Below, one piece after another: positions 8,249 to 15,634 of a stretch of DNA of 63,099 bases. The DNA lies in contig JAFOBR010000010.1 in assembly GCA_017381715.1 (NCBI GenBank), positions 1-63,099 on the forward strand, given 5' to 3'. The notes below the pieces were generated by a model. It saw only the letters and a program-made list of their open reading frames with translations. It was not told the DNA's origin and did not search any database. Position 1 is the first letter of the stretch; each line of letters begins with the position of its first letter. The stretch is from Clostridia bacterium. Lineage in GTDB: Bacteria > Bacillota > Clostridia > Oscillospirales > CAG-382. The position numbers and the translations under genes are program-made.

Positions 8249-9184
8249 TTACTGCTTTTGTTCGCTTACGGTTTCAACAACGGATTTAGCAAGTCCCGCA
8301 ACTCCCTGTATTTCGGAAGGTATAATAATTTTCGTAGCGTTTCCGTCTGCTGCTTTAACAAAGGCTTCCAGCTTTTGAATGGTAAGATATCCGTCGCCGG
8401 GATTGGATTGGTTAATAAGCTCAATAGCTTCTGCTTTTGCTTTTTGCACCTGACGTATAGCCTCCGCTTCACCTTCGGCTTCTCTTATCTTTGCCTCTTT
8501 AATCGCTTCAGCTCGCAGGATAGCGGCTTCTTTTTCACCTTGTGCAGCAAGGATCTGGCTTTCTTTCTGACCTTCTGCCACAAGTATTTTACTTGCTTTT
8601 TCACCTTCGGCACGGAGAATGGATTCACGTCTTTGACGTTCTGCTTTCATTTGCTTTTCCATTGCATCCTGAATTTCGTGAGGGGGAATAATGTTTTTAA
8701 GCTCAACGCGGTTAACCTTTATGCCCCAAGGATCGGTGGCTTCATCCAGAATAACTCTTATTTTGGAGTTAATGGTATCTCTTGAAGTAAGTGTGTGGTC
8801 AAGCTCCATTTCGCCGATAATGTTACGAAGGGTTGTAGCCGTAAGGTTTTCAATAGCACTTACGGGACGCTCAACACCGTATGTGAACATTTTCGGGTCA
8901 GTGATAGCGTAGAATACTACCGTGTCGATCTGCATGGTTACGTTATCCTTGGTAATAACAGCCTGCGGTGCAAAATCAACAACCTGTTCCTTAAGGGAAA
9001 CAACCTTTGCTATCTTTTCAAAAAAAGGAATTTTAAAATGTATTCCCGTCTGCCAAGTGGTGTGATAAACGCCCAGACGCTGAATAACGTAAGCCTGAGA
9101 TTGGGGAACTATCTTGATGTTTGCAATTATAACTCCCAAAAAGAATATAACGATTCCTATTCCCAGTAATGCGTAAGGTCCCAT
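8249..9184 (-). CDS. SPFH/band 7 (prohibitin-like, QmcA-type) membrane protein
   Basis: 311 residues. A single N-terminal membrane helix (about 1-22) is followed by the SPFH domain (about 25-190, with AYVIQRLGVY and TTLRNIIGEMELD). A long, Ala/Glu/Lys-rich coiled coil of heptad-like repeats follows (about 190-265), then a short hydrophobic tail. Such proteins form large membrane assemblies and scaffold microdomains. The gene lies four bases after an NfeD gene, the classic nfeD-SPFH pairing, so the two products probably work together. Confidence 0.92.
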   Translation of the reverse strand: MGPYALLGIGIVIFFLGVIIANIKIVPQSQAYVIQRLGVYHTTWQTGIHFKIPFFEKIAKVVSLKEQVVDFAPQAVITKDNVTMQIDTVVFYAITDPKMFTYGVERPVSAIENLTATTLRNIIGEMELDHTLTSRDTINSKIRVILDEATDPWGIKVNRVELKNIIPPHEIQDAMEKQMKAERQRRESILRAEGEKASKILVAEGQKESQILAAQGEKEAAILRAEAIKEAKIREAEGEAEAIRQVQKAKAEAIELINQSNPGDGYLTIQKLEAFVKAADGNATKIIIPSEIQGVAGLAKSVVETVSEQKQ

Positions 9185-9188
9185 AAAA

Positions 9189-9626
9189 TTAATCCTCCTC
9201 GTTTGTTTTCTTTACAATTAGTTTAACGCCTTCGATGCGTACTGCGGTAACGGTAGCTTCCGCAGGGATTATTGTGCCGTCTTCACTTCTGGCTGTCCAG
9301 ACCATACCGTTAAGCTTTACGGCTCCTTTTGCATCGAGATTATTGATCTCTTCACACACAATTCCTTGCTGTCCGATAGCGGCGTCAGCGTTTGTGGGTT
9401 TCGGTTCAGCTTTTAATACATTTTTGGCAAATTTTCTGGTGAATATAACAAGAATAACCGAAACAGCCAAAAACAGAACCCATTGGAGCCAATTCGGCGC
9501 ATTACAAATGGAAGCTATACCGGCAACAAGGGCGCCTGCCGCAAACCAAATAGTGGTAAGCTGGACGGTAATTGCTTCAACCACAACCAAAACCGCAAAT
9601 AAAGCGATCCAAATGTATACAGACAT
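9189..9626 (-). CDS. NfeD family membrane protein
   Basis: 145 residues from the ATG at 9626, which has AAAGGAG ahead and a consensus promoter 40 bases upstream; upstream in-frame codons would cross that promoter. Two to three membrane helices occupy about residues 3-75. A C-terminal OB-fold domain follows (IGQQGIVCEEI, GAVKLNGMVWTA). This is the short, protease-less NfeD type. NfeD OB domains are thought to help SPFH proteins assemble, and an SPFH gene follows after four bases. Confidence 0.88.
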   Translation of the reverse strand: MSVYIWIALFAVLVVVEAITVQLTTIWFAAGALVAGIASICNAPNWLQWVLFLAVSVILVIFTRKFAKNVLKAEPKPTNADAAIGQQGIVCEEINNLDAKGAVKLNGMVWTARSEDGTIIPAEATVTAVRIEGVKLIVKKTNEED

Positions 9627-9662
9627 AACATCATCTCCTTTAACAACATTGTCTGTATCACT

Positions 9663-9691
9663 ATTATACAGCAGTTTTAACGCAGTGTCAA
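9663..9691 (-). promoter_or_regulatory. Consensus sigma-A promoter of the nfeD-SPFH pair
   Basis: On the minus strand TTGACA (9686-9691) and TATAAT (9663-9668) are 17 bases apart: a full consensus match. Confidence 0.85.
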
Positions 9692-9716
9692 TAAATTTAT
9701 ATATGAAATTATTTAC

Positions 9717-9745
9717 TTGACACTTCGTCTTATTGCTGTTAAAAT
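9717..9745 (+). promoter_or_regulatory. Sigma-A promoter of the DUF4855 lipoprotein gene
   Basis: TTGACA (9717-9722), 17 bases, TAAAAT (9740-9745). It is back to back with the nfeD promoter, with 25 bases between the two -35 boxes. Confidence 0.78.
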
Positions 9746-9795
9746 ATAAAAGAAACAACTGCGGTGTATGCCGTGATTTTCCGGAGGTATATTTA

Positions 9796-12700
9796 ATGAA
9801 AAAAATAGCGCTTTTACTTGCGTTGGTTATGCTGATTTCCCTGTTTGCGGGGTGCAAAGAACCGAACGATATTTCAGATACTTCGAGCACTTCCGAAGCG
9901 TCCCGCCCCACAACAGACGATTCAACGGACACTTCCAAGCCGGAGGAAGAAAAGATACCCGTTGAAAATCCCGAAAACGCTTCTGTTATAAGCACCGGTA
10001 AGCCTTACACAAATACGGCTACTCCCGGTGAAGCGTATCCCGATTCATACACCACCGAGCTTACCGACGGTCAGTTTGCGTTTGATAGCGCCGGTGATTA
10101 TACCGATGCAAAATATTCGGGATATACCGATTCCACTGTATACGTAACTATTGACCTCGGTCAGGTTTACGATACTATTTACGAATTCCGCTGCAGCTAT
10201 CTTTCTACCAGCGCTGCGGGTATATATCCTCCCAATGGCGTTAAAATATATACTTCGTCAGACGGAGAGAACTTCAAGTTTGCGGGAAGCTGCATTCTTC
10301 CCGAATTTGTATCAGACTGCCGCGCAGAGGCGGTGTTCACATCGGAATATTACATATCCGCCCGTTACGTAAAGTTTGCTGTAGAAAAGGCTGCGGCGTG
10401 GGTGTTTATCGATGAACTTACGGTAATAGCCAACGAAGAGACCGGATCTAAGCTTGACGAAGCTTTTCTTGAACTTATAAAGCAGGCTTATGATACGCTC
10501 GGAACAGTAAAATATCAAGGCGAAAATTCCATAGATAAATCTCTTGCACTTCAGTTGGTAAGTAAAGGCGCGAAATATAAAGCTTCCAAAAACTCCATTT
10601 CCGCTTTTCCCGATGATAATTCCCGCCTTACCGATGGTGTATTTACCGGATTTTTTGAAAGCGGAATCTGGGTCGGCTATGAAGGCGGAGACGCAGTTGC
10701 CATTACTGTTGACCTTGGCAAAAAGCGTGATGATCTCAGTGTGTTCCGCGCAGAATGTTATGCCAATGTTAACATCGGCACATATATGCCGGTGGCGGTG
10801 ACCTACTCTGTAAGTGACGATAATGAAAATTTTACCGATATAGGAAGAGTTTTCGGTGTTGCTTCCGATCAGAATGTTTACGATTTTCCCTTGATACTCA
10901 ACAAAGCCGCATCGGGACGTTATGTAAGATTTACCTTTGAAGCAACCGAAACGAAAATGTATCTTGTTGAAGAGGTAGCTGTCTATGCAAACACCGGCGA
11001 ATCGGATACAGAATCGATGTATCCCGATCTTGTGTTTGATCCTACTGTCAAAAATTGGCCCAATCCTTCTACAGAGGTTGTAAACCTTATAAAAGGTCTT
11101 ACTCAGCAGATCAACTGCCCTGCGGATATAACCGAAGAGCAGGCTGCCAACAACACCTCCGTAAAATCAACTATTATGACCGATGGCAGACATGCCACCG
11201 CAAACAGCATTCATAACGGACAGTTCTTTAAATTCAACGGCGGATCTTCCCGCGACGTAATATACGATCTGGGCGCAACAAGTGCGGTGCGTAAGTTTAC
11301 CGCACAGTTTACCCATCTTGTTGATTGGGCAGTGCTTGCTCCCACCGCAGTTGATATTTACCTTTCTTTGGATGGCGAAAAATGGTACGATGCAGGCACG
11401 ATGCCCGTAAGTGCCGCCAGTGACAACACCTTGGTTTCCGCAGAACTGTCACTTAACACTCCCGTTCAGACAAGATACGTATGCTTCACATTTAATATTA
11501 ACACTTGGTGCGGAGTAGGGGAACTGGAAGTATTCGGTACCACCTCCACGGCAGGCTCCAAGACTCTTTCTTCCGGTGTCATACCCGAGCGTAACTTGTT
11601 CGGAAAAGGCAACCAGGCACCCAACGAGAACGTTCTCGGCGGCGCGTCCGATCTGGTTCTTTTGTACCACGGCACCTCTATTGACGGATACACCGTTGAG
11701 ACTCTTATTCCTTATCTTGCATATGTGGATCAGGAGGGCAACATAAAGGACGTAATGTTCGATAGTTATCTGTTCCTGCTCAGCGGAGGATTCCCCTCCG
11801 GACTTTCCGGTTGGAGCGATTCCAAGGCAAGCGACTGGCTGTGGACAATATCCGATCTGTTTACAGAAAATGAAAACATTCTCGCCCTTGAAGAAGCCGC
11901 CGGCATAGTAAAAGATGCGCTCGGCTTGGACGAGGATTATAAATACGGATTTACCGTTACTCTTTATTACCCCAACTCCAAACGCACCGATTTCGGTGAT
12001 ATCGACGGTGACGGTGTTGTAGACGGTCTTACAACAGACGAAAACAGACTTCGCGCGCTTGAATGGTATATGGAAACATTCGAAGCAAAGCTCGGCGAAT
12101 ATGATTTTGAAAATATCGAATTTGTCGGATATTATTGGTATGATGAATCAATTTATCCTCAGGATAACGCACCTTATATAGTTACGGAGACTTCAAAGAT
12201 CGTGCACGAACGCGGTTACGATTTCTTCTGGATACCTTATTACGTCGCATCCGGCTTCTCTGCTTGGGATTCCTATGGTTTTGACGTTGCCTGCATGCAA
12301 CCCAACTACGTATTCAAAGAAGAAGTTCCTTATTCCAGAATACCTCAGGCGGCATATCTTACACAGCTTTACGGCATGGGTATAGAAATTGAAATATCCG
12401 GAAAGAGCTTTACAAGCGATGTTCTTTACAGAAAATATATGGAATATCTTTCCGGCGGTGTTCTCTACGGATACATGAAGGATTGTGTACATATGTATTA
12501 TCAGGATGTATTCGTGTACTATGATGCCGCTTGCGCCAAGGATCCCAGTGTCAGATTGATATACGATTACACATATCAATTCATAAAGGGCACTCTTGAT
12601 GTATATCCCGAAGCTTTTGAAGAGTATTCGTTCAATACACAAATTGATACCTCAGTTAGCGGTGCTATCCTTGAGGATGCTCCCGGATATATGTATTTTG

Positions 12701-12864
12701 AACTCGTTTCAATGCCCGAATCCGGCACAGTTTCTCTTGCGCAAGACGGTAGCTTTACCTACTATCCCGAAAAAGGATTTACCGGTACGGTTTCTTTCAC
12801 TTACGCTTACTCCGAAGGACTTTGTGAATCCGAACCCTGCACTGTTACTATAGTAATTGAATAA
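9796..12864 (+). CDS. Large surface lipoprotein: three discoidin-like domains, DUF4855 and an Ig-like tail
   Basis: 1022 residues from the ATG at 9796 (GGAGG ahead); a start at 9733 would lie in the promoter. The lipobox is LFAGC with Cys 20, then a Ser/Thr/Glu linker. Three F5/8-type C (discoidin, carbohydrate-binding) modules follow at about 68-212, 253-402 and 428-578, each with a VxxDLG strand and an RYVxF strand. DUF4855 covers about 600-930 (FVGYYWYDES, FFWIPYY). A bacterial Ig/cadherin-like domain ends the protein (about 948-1022). It probably binds glycans at the cell surface; DUF4855 may be a glycosidase-like barrel, but its activity is unknown to me. Confidence 0.85.
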   Translation: MKKIALLLALVMLISLFAGCKEPNDISDTSSTSEASRPTTDDSTDTSKPEEEKIPVENPENASVISTGKPYTNTATPGEAYPDSYTTELTDGQFAFDSAGDYTDAKYSGYTDSTVYVTIDLGQVYDTIYEFRCSYLSTSAAGIYPPNGVKIYTSSDGENFKFAGSCILPEFVSDCRAEAVFTSEYYISARYVKFAVEKAAAWVFIDELTVIANEETGSKLDEAFLELIKQAYDTLGTVKYQGENSIDKSLALQLVSKGAKYKASKNSISAFPDDNSRLTDGVFTGFFESGIWVGYEGGDAVAITVDLGKKRDDLSVFRAECYANVNIGTYMPVAVTYSVSDDNENFTDIGRVFGVASDQNVYDFPLILNKAASGRYVRFTFEATETKMYLVEEVAVYANTGESDTESMYPDLVFDPTVKNWPNPSTEVVNLIKGLTQQINCPADITEEQAANNTSVKSTIMTDGRHATANSIHNGQFFKFNGGSSRDVIYDLGATSAVRKFTAQFTHLVDWAVLAPTAVDIYLSLDGEKWYDAGTMPVSAASDNTLVSAELSLNTPVQTRYVCFTFNINTWCGVGELEVFGTTSTAGSKTLSSGVIPERNLFGKGNQAPNENVLGGASDLVLLYHGTSIDGYTVETLIPYLAYVDQEGNIKDVMFDSYLFLLSGGFPSGLSGWSDSKASDWLWTISDLFTENENILALEEAAGIVKDALGLDEDYKYGFTVTLYYPNSKRTDFGDIDGDGVVDGLTTDENRLRALEWYMETFEAKLGEYDFENIEFVGYYWYDESIYPQDNAPYIVTETSKIVHERGYDFFWIPYYVASGFSAWDSYGFDVACMQPNYVFKEEVPYSRIPQAAYLTQLYGMGIEIEISGKSFTSDVLYRKYMEYLSGGVLYGYMKDCVHMYYQDVFVYYDAACAKDPSVRLIYDYTYQFIKGTLDVYPEAFEEYSFNTQIDTSVSGAILEDAPGYMYFELVSMPESGTVSLAQDGSFTYYPEKGFTGTVSFTYAYSEGLCESEPCTVTIVIE

Positions 12865-12866
12865 AG

Positions 12867-12900
12867 AAAAAACTGCCGTAATAAAATACGGCAGTTTTTT
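12867..12900 (+). terminator. Terminator of the DUF4855 gene
   Basis: 14-bp perfect stem (12867-12880 with 12887-12900), 6-base loop, and six T at the end of the right arm. Confidence 0.88.
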
Positions 12901-12910
12901 GATGTAATAA

Positions 12911-12936
12911 AAAGTGGCTGAGTTTTCAGCCACTTT
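12911..12936 (-). terminator. Terminator of the cohesin-like gene
   Basis: 11-bp perfect stem (12911-12921 with 12926-12936) and a 4-base loop, followed on the minus strand by a T5 run. It is back to back with the preceding terminator. Confidence 0.82.
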
Positions 12937-12955
12937 AAGTTATTATTGGTGTATT

Positions 12956-13714
12956 TTAGTTCTTTTTCTTCATTACAACAACTGTTACTACAGCCGCAAT
13001 AACTACGATAGCTGCGCCGACAACGATCCAGATAACGGTATTGTTTCCGCCATCGTTTTCTCCTGTGCTGACATCAGAAGAGGAGGGTGTGCTTTCAGTC
13101 TCATCGGATTCATCCTTGCTTTCGCTGGGAGTGACGGATTCTTCGGGAACGGATACTTCTTCGGATACTTCGGGAACGGGAATTGACTCTTCGCTTACGT
13201 CACCGCTAACCTCACCGCTTTCGGAAATACTTACGTTAAGGGAAGTGTTGGGGGTGGTAAGAGAGATCAGGTCTTCGGATTCGGTAAGTTCGGTGTTCTT
13301 TACTTCAACAAGGGTATCTACGCCCTTGGAAAGTATCTTGAAGTTTACGGTACAGGTGATGGGGTTGGTAGTTCCGTGACCTTTTTCGGGGCTGTCAAAA
13401 AGCAGGCAGATAAGCACGTCGCCTTCTGCATAAAGCTTGCTCCAGCTGTCACCCTGTTCGCCCCATTCTTCGGGGAAATCTGCTTCAACGTTTTGGAATT
13501 CCAAAACAGATTTATCGAAATATACGTTAGAAGATACTGCTACAACACCGTCGGGATCTGTAAAATCAGAATATGTAACGGTCAAAGAAAGGATATCCCC
13601 TTCAGCTGCATACTCAAGACTTATTTTGCAAGCGTCTGCTGCAGAAGAAACTACAGTGAATGCGGCGCACATAAGCGCTGCGGAAAGAAGTAATATAAAA
13701 GCTTTTTTAAACAT
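12956..13714 (-). CDS. Membrane-anchored surface protein with cohesin-like domain
   Basis: 252 residues with a signal peptide (about 1-25). A beta-rich domain of about 125 residues has the look of a cohesin: DILSLTVTYSDF early, VYFDKSVLEFQNVE in the middle, and ITCTVNFKILSKG late. A Ser/Glu/Pro-rich linker of about 65 residues follows, then a C-terminal membrane helix and a KKKN stop-transfer tail. Cohesins hold dockerin-bearing enzymes at the cell surface, but no dockerin is encoded in this window. Other beta-sandwich adhesin domains remain possible. The start follows GGAGGT. The gene converges on the DUF4855 gene. Confidence 0.65.
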   Translation of the reverse strand: MFKKAFILLLSAALMCAAFTVVSSAADACKISLEYAAEGDILSLTVTYSDFTDPDGVVAVSSNVYFDKSVLEFQNVEADFPEEWGEQGDSWSKLYAEGDVLICLLFDSPEKGHGTTNPITCTVNFKILSKGVDTLVEVKNTELTESEDLISLTTPNTSLNVSISESGEVSGDVSEESIPVPEVSEEVSVPEESVTPSESKDESDETESTPSSSDVSTGENDGGNNTVIWIVVGAAIVVIAAVVTVVVMKKKN

Positions 13715-13776
13715 ATTGTTGTACCTCCGTGTTTAGTATAGTTTATTATATTTGCTTAACTTTGTCAAGTAAAGAA

Positions 13777-13805
13777 TTGCAACAAATAAAAAAATATGCT
13801 ATAAT
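13777..13805 (+). promoter_or_regulatory. Sigma-A promoter of the 13829 gene pair
   Basis: TTGCAA (13777-13782), 17 bases, TATAAT (13800-13805). AAGGAGG follows at 13813-13819. Confidence 0.65.
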
Positions 13806-13828
13806 TTATTTAAAGGAGGCGGCTGTCT

Positions 13829-14167
13829 ATGAAAATTCTGGATGAATTTGAACTTGAAGGCGGTATAGCCATAGAAAATTATTCCGATCTTTGCCAAAAT
13901 GTATCAGCGGGAGATATTCTTGAGGGAACTCCCTGTACCGAGGGAATGGCATTTTGTGCAGAGGGTAAAGTCCTTGGATATTTGTTTGGAGACAGCGCTT
14001 TGCTGGCTGTGTACGCATATAACAACGGCTACGGTATTTTTGCCCGCATCACGTCAGTACGCAGGGTGGAAGCGCTTCCCGTGCTGTTCGCTTCTTTACA
14101 CGCTGTACACCGCGGTACGGTGTGGGGCAGGGAAAAGGATAAAATAGAGAAGGAGAGCAAAGAATAA
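13829..14167 (+). CDS. Hypothetical protein (112 aa)
   Basis: I do not recognise this family. The 112-residue product has no signal peptide or membrane helix. The first 85 residues look globular and beta-rich, and the C-terminus is strongly charged (REKDKIEKESKE). The gene has good signals: a TATAAT promoter, AAGGAGG before the ATG, and codon use like its neighbours. It is followed after five bases by another unknown gene, so the pair is probably co-transcribed. Confidence 0.6.
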   Translation: MKILDEFELEGGIAIENYSDLCQNVSAGDILEGTPCTEGMAFCAEGKVLGYLFGDSALLAVYAYNNGYGIFARITSVRRVEALPVLFASLHAVHRGTVWGREKDKIEKESKE

Positions 14168-14172
14168 CGTAT

Positions 14173-14541
14173 ATGATTACGGAAACTATTATATATGACC
14201 ATCAGATACGCGAAGTTAACCGTAAAACCAAAGAAATTTCTTTCGGTCATGTTATATACGAAGACAATGACGGACTTCATAAGATCAATCTTGATGTTTG
14301 TTCGGAAAACTTCAATGAAGAGTACGGAAAGAGTTCCGGTACTTGTGTAGGCGTAAGAAACATCGAGAAAAGTTGGTTTGTTTTGTACACAAGCGGTGTT
14401 AAGACAAAGATAATTTTTAAAAGATCCTTTGTTTTCGGTTTTTCCGCACGTGTTTTATTATATGGAACAAAAACAAGCAGGTTTTTACAGTTCAAACAAA
14501 AACTTTTAGATGCAAACTATACCACGTTAGACATAACATGA
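14173..14541 (+). CDS. Hypothetical protein (122 aa)
   Basis: No family is recognised. The product is basic, with alternating hydrophobic strands, no signal peptide, and a hydrophobic stretch near the end (SFVFGFSARVLLYG) too short for a clear membrane helix. The ribosome binding site is weak (GGAG about 15 bases upstream), so translation may be coupled to the gene ending at 14167. AT content rises towards the 3' end, where the repeat-rich stretch begins. It may be an accessory gene of recent arrival. Confidence 0.5.
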   Translation: MITETIIYDHQIREVNRKTKEISFGHVIYEDNDGLHKINLDVCSENFNEEYGKSSGTCVGVRNIEKSWFVLYTSGVKTKIIFKRSFVFGFSARVLLYGTKTSRFLQFKQKLLDANYTTLDIT

Positions 14542-14550
14542 ATTTAACAC

Positions 14551-14690
14551 GGCAGGGATTAATCTGCCTTCAGTCGATGCTTTGCGAAGCAAAGTTACCT
14601 TTCCTTTTATCTCTTCTCTCTTATCTTTTCTCCGGAAACGACAATTTGAGAGAAGAGAGAAGACCGAAAAGAGAAAAGTGAAAAGAACAA
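14551..14690. repeat. Composite palindromic and purine/pyrimidine repeat stretch
   Basis: Three parts follow in order: a hairpin (GGCAG at 14551-14555 with CTGCC at 14564-14568), a second hairpin (CTTTGC at 14580-14585 with GCAAAG at 14589-14594, loop GAA), then a pyrimidine tract (14595-14632) and a purine tract (14648-14690). Two blocks of the tracts are reverse complements: CTCTTCTCTC (14611-14620) with 14648-14657, and CTTTTCTC (14625-14632) with 14671-14678. No coding sequence is seen. It looks like an intergenic repeat of the dispersed kind. Confidence 0.5.
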
Positions 14691-14692
14691 AA

Positions 14693-14725
14693 AAACGACA
14701 ATCTTCTAAAAGAAAATTGTCGTTT
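14693..14725 (-). terminator. Terminator of the 14787 gene
   Basis: 10-bp stem (14693-14702 with 14716-14725), which continues inward after one mismatch. Seven T follow on the minus strand. Confidence 0.75.
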
Positions 14726-14786
14726 ATTTTGCGAAAGACTACCTAAACGGAGCAGAATTGAGGTAAGAAAGCCTAAAAGTACACCA

Positions 14787-15251
14787 CTATTTCTTATAGA
14801 AATTGATGTGCAAATGCTCCTCAAGACCAAACCGTTCCATAATATAGTGATTAACAATATAATTTGATGTATGCCACTGTTCGCAGGGGTGTCCTCCAAT
14901 CGAGGCGGAGGTAGTTATTAAGGGCTTGCCGTATTGTTTTCTTAATATACCAGATAATTGTGCAAACGATTCGTTAATATCATAGGAATCAGATAAGTAA
15001 TACTCTTGTGGACGGAATATTTCAATAAACTCAATCTTTAACGCGTTGAAATGAACTCCAAACATGAGAGGTATATTACAACCAAACGCTCTGCCTTCGA
15101 ATGTAATATATCCATCTGTAACAAGTGTATATTCAATAGTTGATGCTTTTAGTAAATCAATAAAGGAGTGCGTGTCAGGTGAAATAGCAATTTGCGGAAA
15201 GTCGATCACAAAAGTAGGATTTGTATTATTCTTTTTCAAAAAGGAGAACAT
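14787..15251 (-). CDS. Hypothetical protein (154 aa)
   Basis: No family is recognised. The 154-residue product is soluble-looking with mixed hydrophobic segments; GGHPCEQWHTSNY and a His-rich C-terminus (EEHLHINFYKK) stand out. The start at 15251 has GGTGGTG ahead and a promoter with TATAAT. AT-rich codon use differs from the housekeeping genes. The gene is bracketed by two repeat regions (14551-14690 and 15302-15490), which hints at a mobile or recently gained segment, but no transposase or inverted ends are seen. Confidence 0.6.
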   Translation of the reverse strand: MFSFLKKNNTNPTFVIDFPQIAISPDTHSFIDLLKASTIEYTLVTDGYITFEGRAFGCNIPLMFGVHFNALKIEFIEIFRPQEYYLSDSYDINESFAQLSGILRKQYGKPLITTSASIGGHPCEQWHTSNYIVNHYIMERFGLEEHLHINFYKK

Positions 15252-15271
15252 AGTATCACCACCTTGTAAAA

Positions 15272-15299
15272 ATTATATCATAGAAATGCTACATTTCAA
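15272..15299 (-). promoter_or_regulatory. Promoter of the 14787-15251 gene
   Basis: On the minus strand TTGAAA (15294-15299), 16 bases, TATAAT (15272-15277). The -35 box ends three bases from the hairpin array. Confidence 0.65.
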
Positions 15300-15301
15300 T
15301 G

Positions 15302-15490
15302 ATATATCGCTGACGCGATATGATAAGTGAAGTTTGGCTGCGCCAAGTGAAGTTATGCCTTACGGCATAGTGAAGTATTGTGCTTTCGCACAAAGTGAAG
15401 TTAAGTGTGCCACCCACGCCCGCAGGCACTTCACTGCGCAGCAACTTCACGATGCGTTAGCATCGCTTATCGTGCCGCAAGGCACACTTA
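15302..15490. repeat. Array of short hairpins spaced by AAGTGAAGT units
   Basis: Four small hairpins lie in a row: 15304-15321 (7-bp stem), 15334-15346 (5 bp), 15354-15369 (6 bp) and 15378-15393 (6 bp). Each is followed by AGTGAAGT (ending at 15333, 15353, 15376 and 15401). The motif then appears inverted as ACTTCAC (about 15427-15433 and 15444-15450), with hairpins at 15450-15465 and 15472-15485. A 10-bp arm at 15402-15411 pairs with 15481-15490, closing the second half into a long stem. There is no open frame of interest. This is a structured intergenic repeat of unknown role. Confidence 0.7.
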
Positions 15491-15493
15491 GTT

Positions 15494-15538
15494 GAAAAGA
15501 AACACCCTTTGTCCGGTAGACAAAGGGTGTTTCTTTTC
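15494..15538 (-). terminator. Perfect 20-bp hairpin directly after tRNA-Leu
   Basis: The arms 15494-15513 and 15519-15538 are perfectly complementary, with a 5-base loop. The stem begins at the base next to the tRNA CCA end. The downstream arm is T-rich, so it probably terminates the tRNA transcript and may also shape 3' processing. Confidence 0.8.
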
Positions 15539-15621
15539 TGGTGCGGCTGATGGGACTTGAACCCATACGGTTGCCCACACGCCCCTCAAACGTGCGCGTC
15601 TGCCTGTTCCGCCACAGCCGC
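15539..15621 (-). tRNA. tRNA-Leu (anticodon GAG)
   Basis: 83 bases including an encoded CCA (15539-15541). The acceptor stem pairs GCGGCTG with CAGCCGC. The D arm, the anticodon stem (CACGT with GCGTG), the loop TTGAGGG giving anticodon GAG, an 11-base variable arm as expected for a type II tRNA, and the T arm (ATGGG-TTCAAGT-CCCAT) all fold. It reads CUC and CUU leucine codons. The gene stands alone, with its own promoter and terminator. Confidence 0.95.
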
Positions 15622-15634
15622 GTGAACATTCACT

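Noticed and set aside
8142..8249. T-box riboswitch before tyrS
   Set aside because: The leader is only about 65 bases, with no AGGGUGG-type T-box sequence and no specifier-loop stem.
9627..9995. N-terminal extension of the NfeD protein up to 9995
   Set aside because: It would cross the consensus promoter at 9663-9691 and the start of the divergent gene; the ATG at 9626 has AAAGGAG and begins the first membrane helix.
13730..13765. Promoter for the cohesin-like gene on the minus strand
   Set aside because: TTGACA is visible at 13760-13765, but no -10 at good spacing is convincing, so it was not listed.
15302..15490. CRISPR-like array at the AGTGAAGT repeats
   Set aside because: The repeat is only 8-9 bases, the intervening parts are 13-17 bases and self-complementary, and the motif inverts halfway. 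No cas genes are near.
15447..15629. 60-residue open frame across tRNA-Leu
   Set aside because: It covers the tRNA and its terminator, so it is chance coding.
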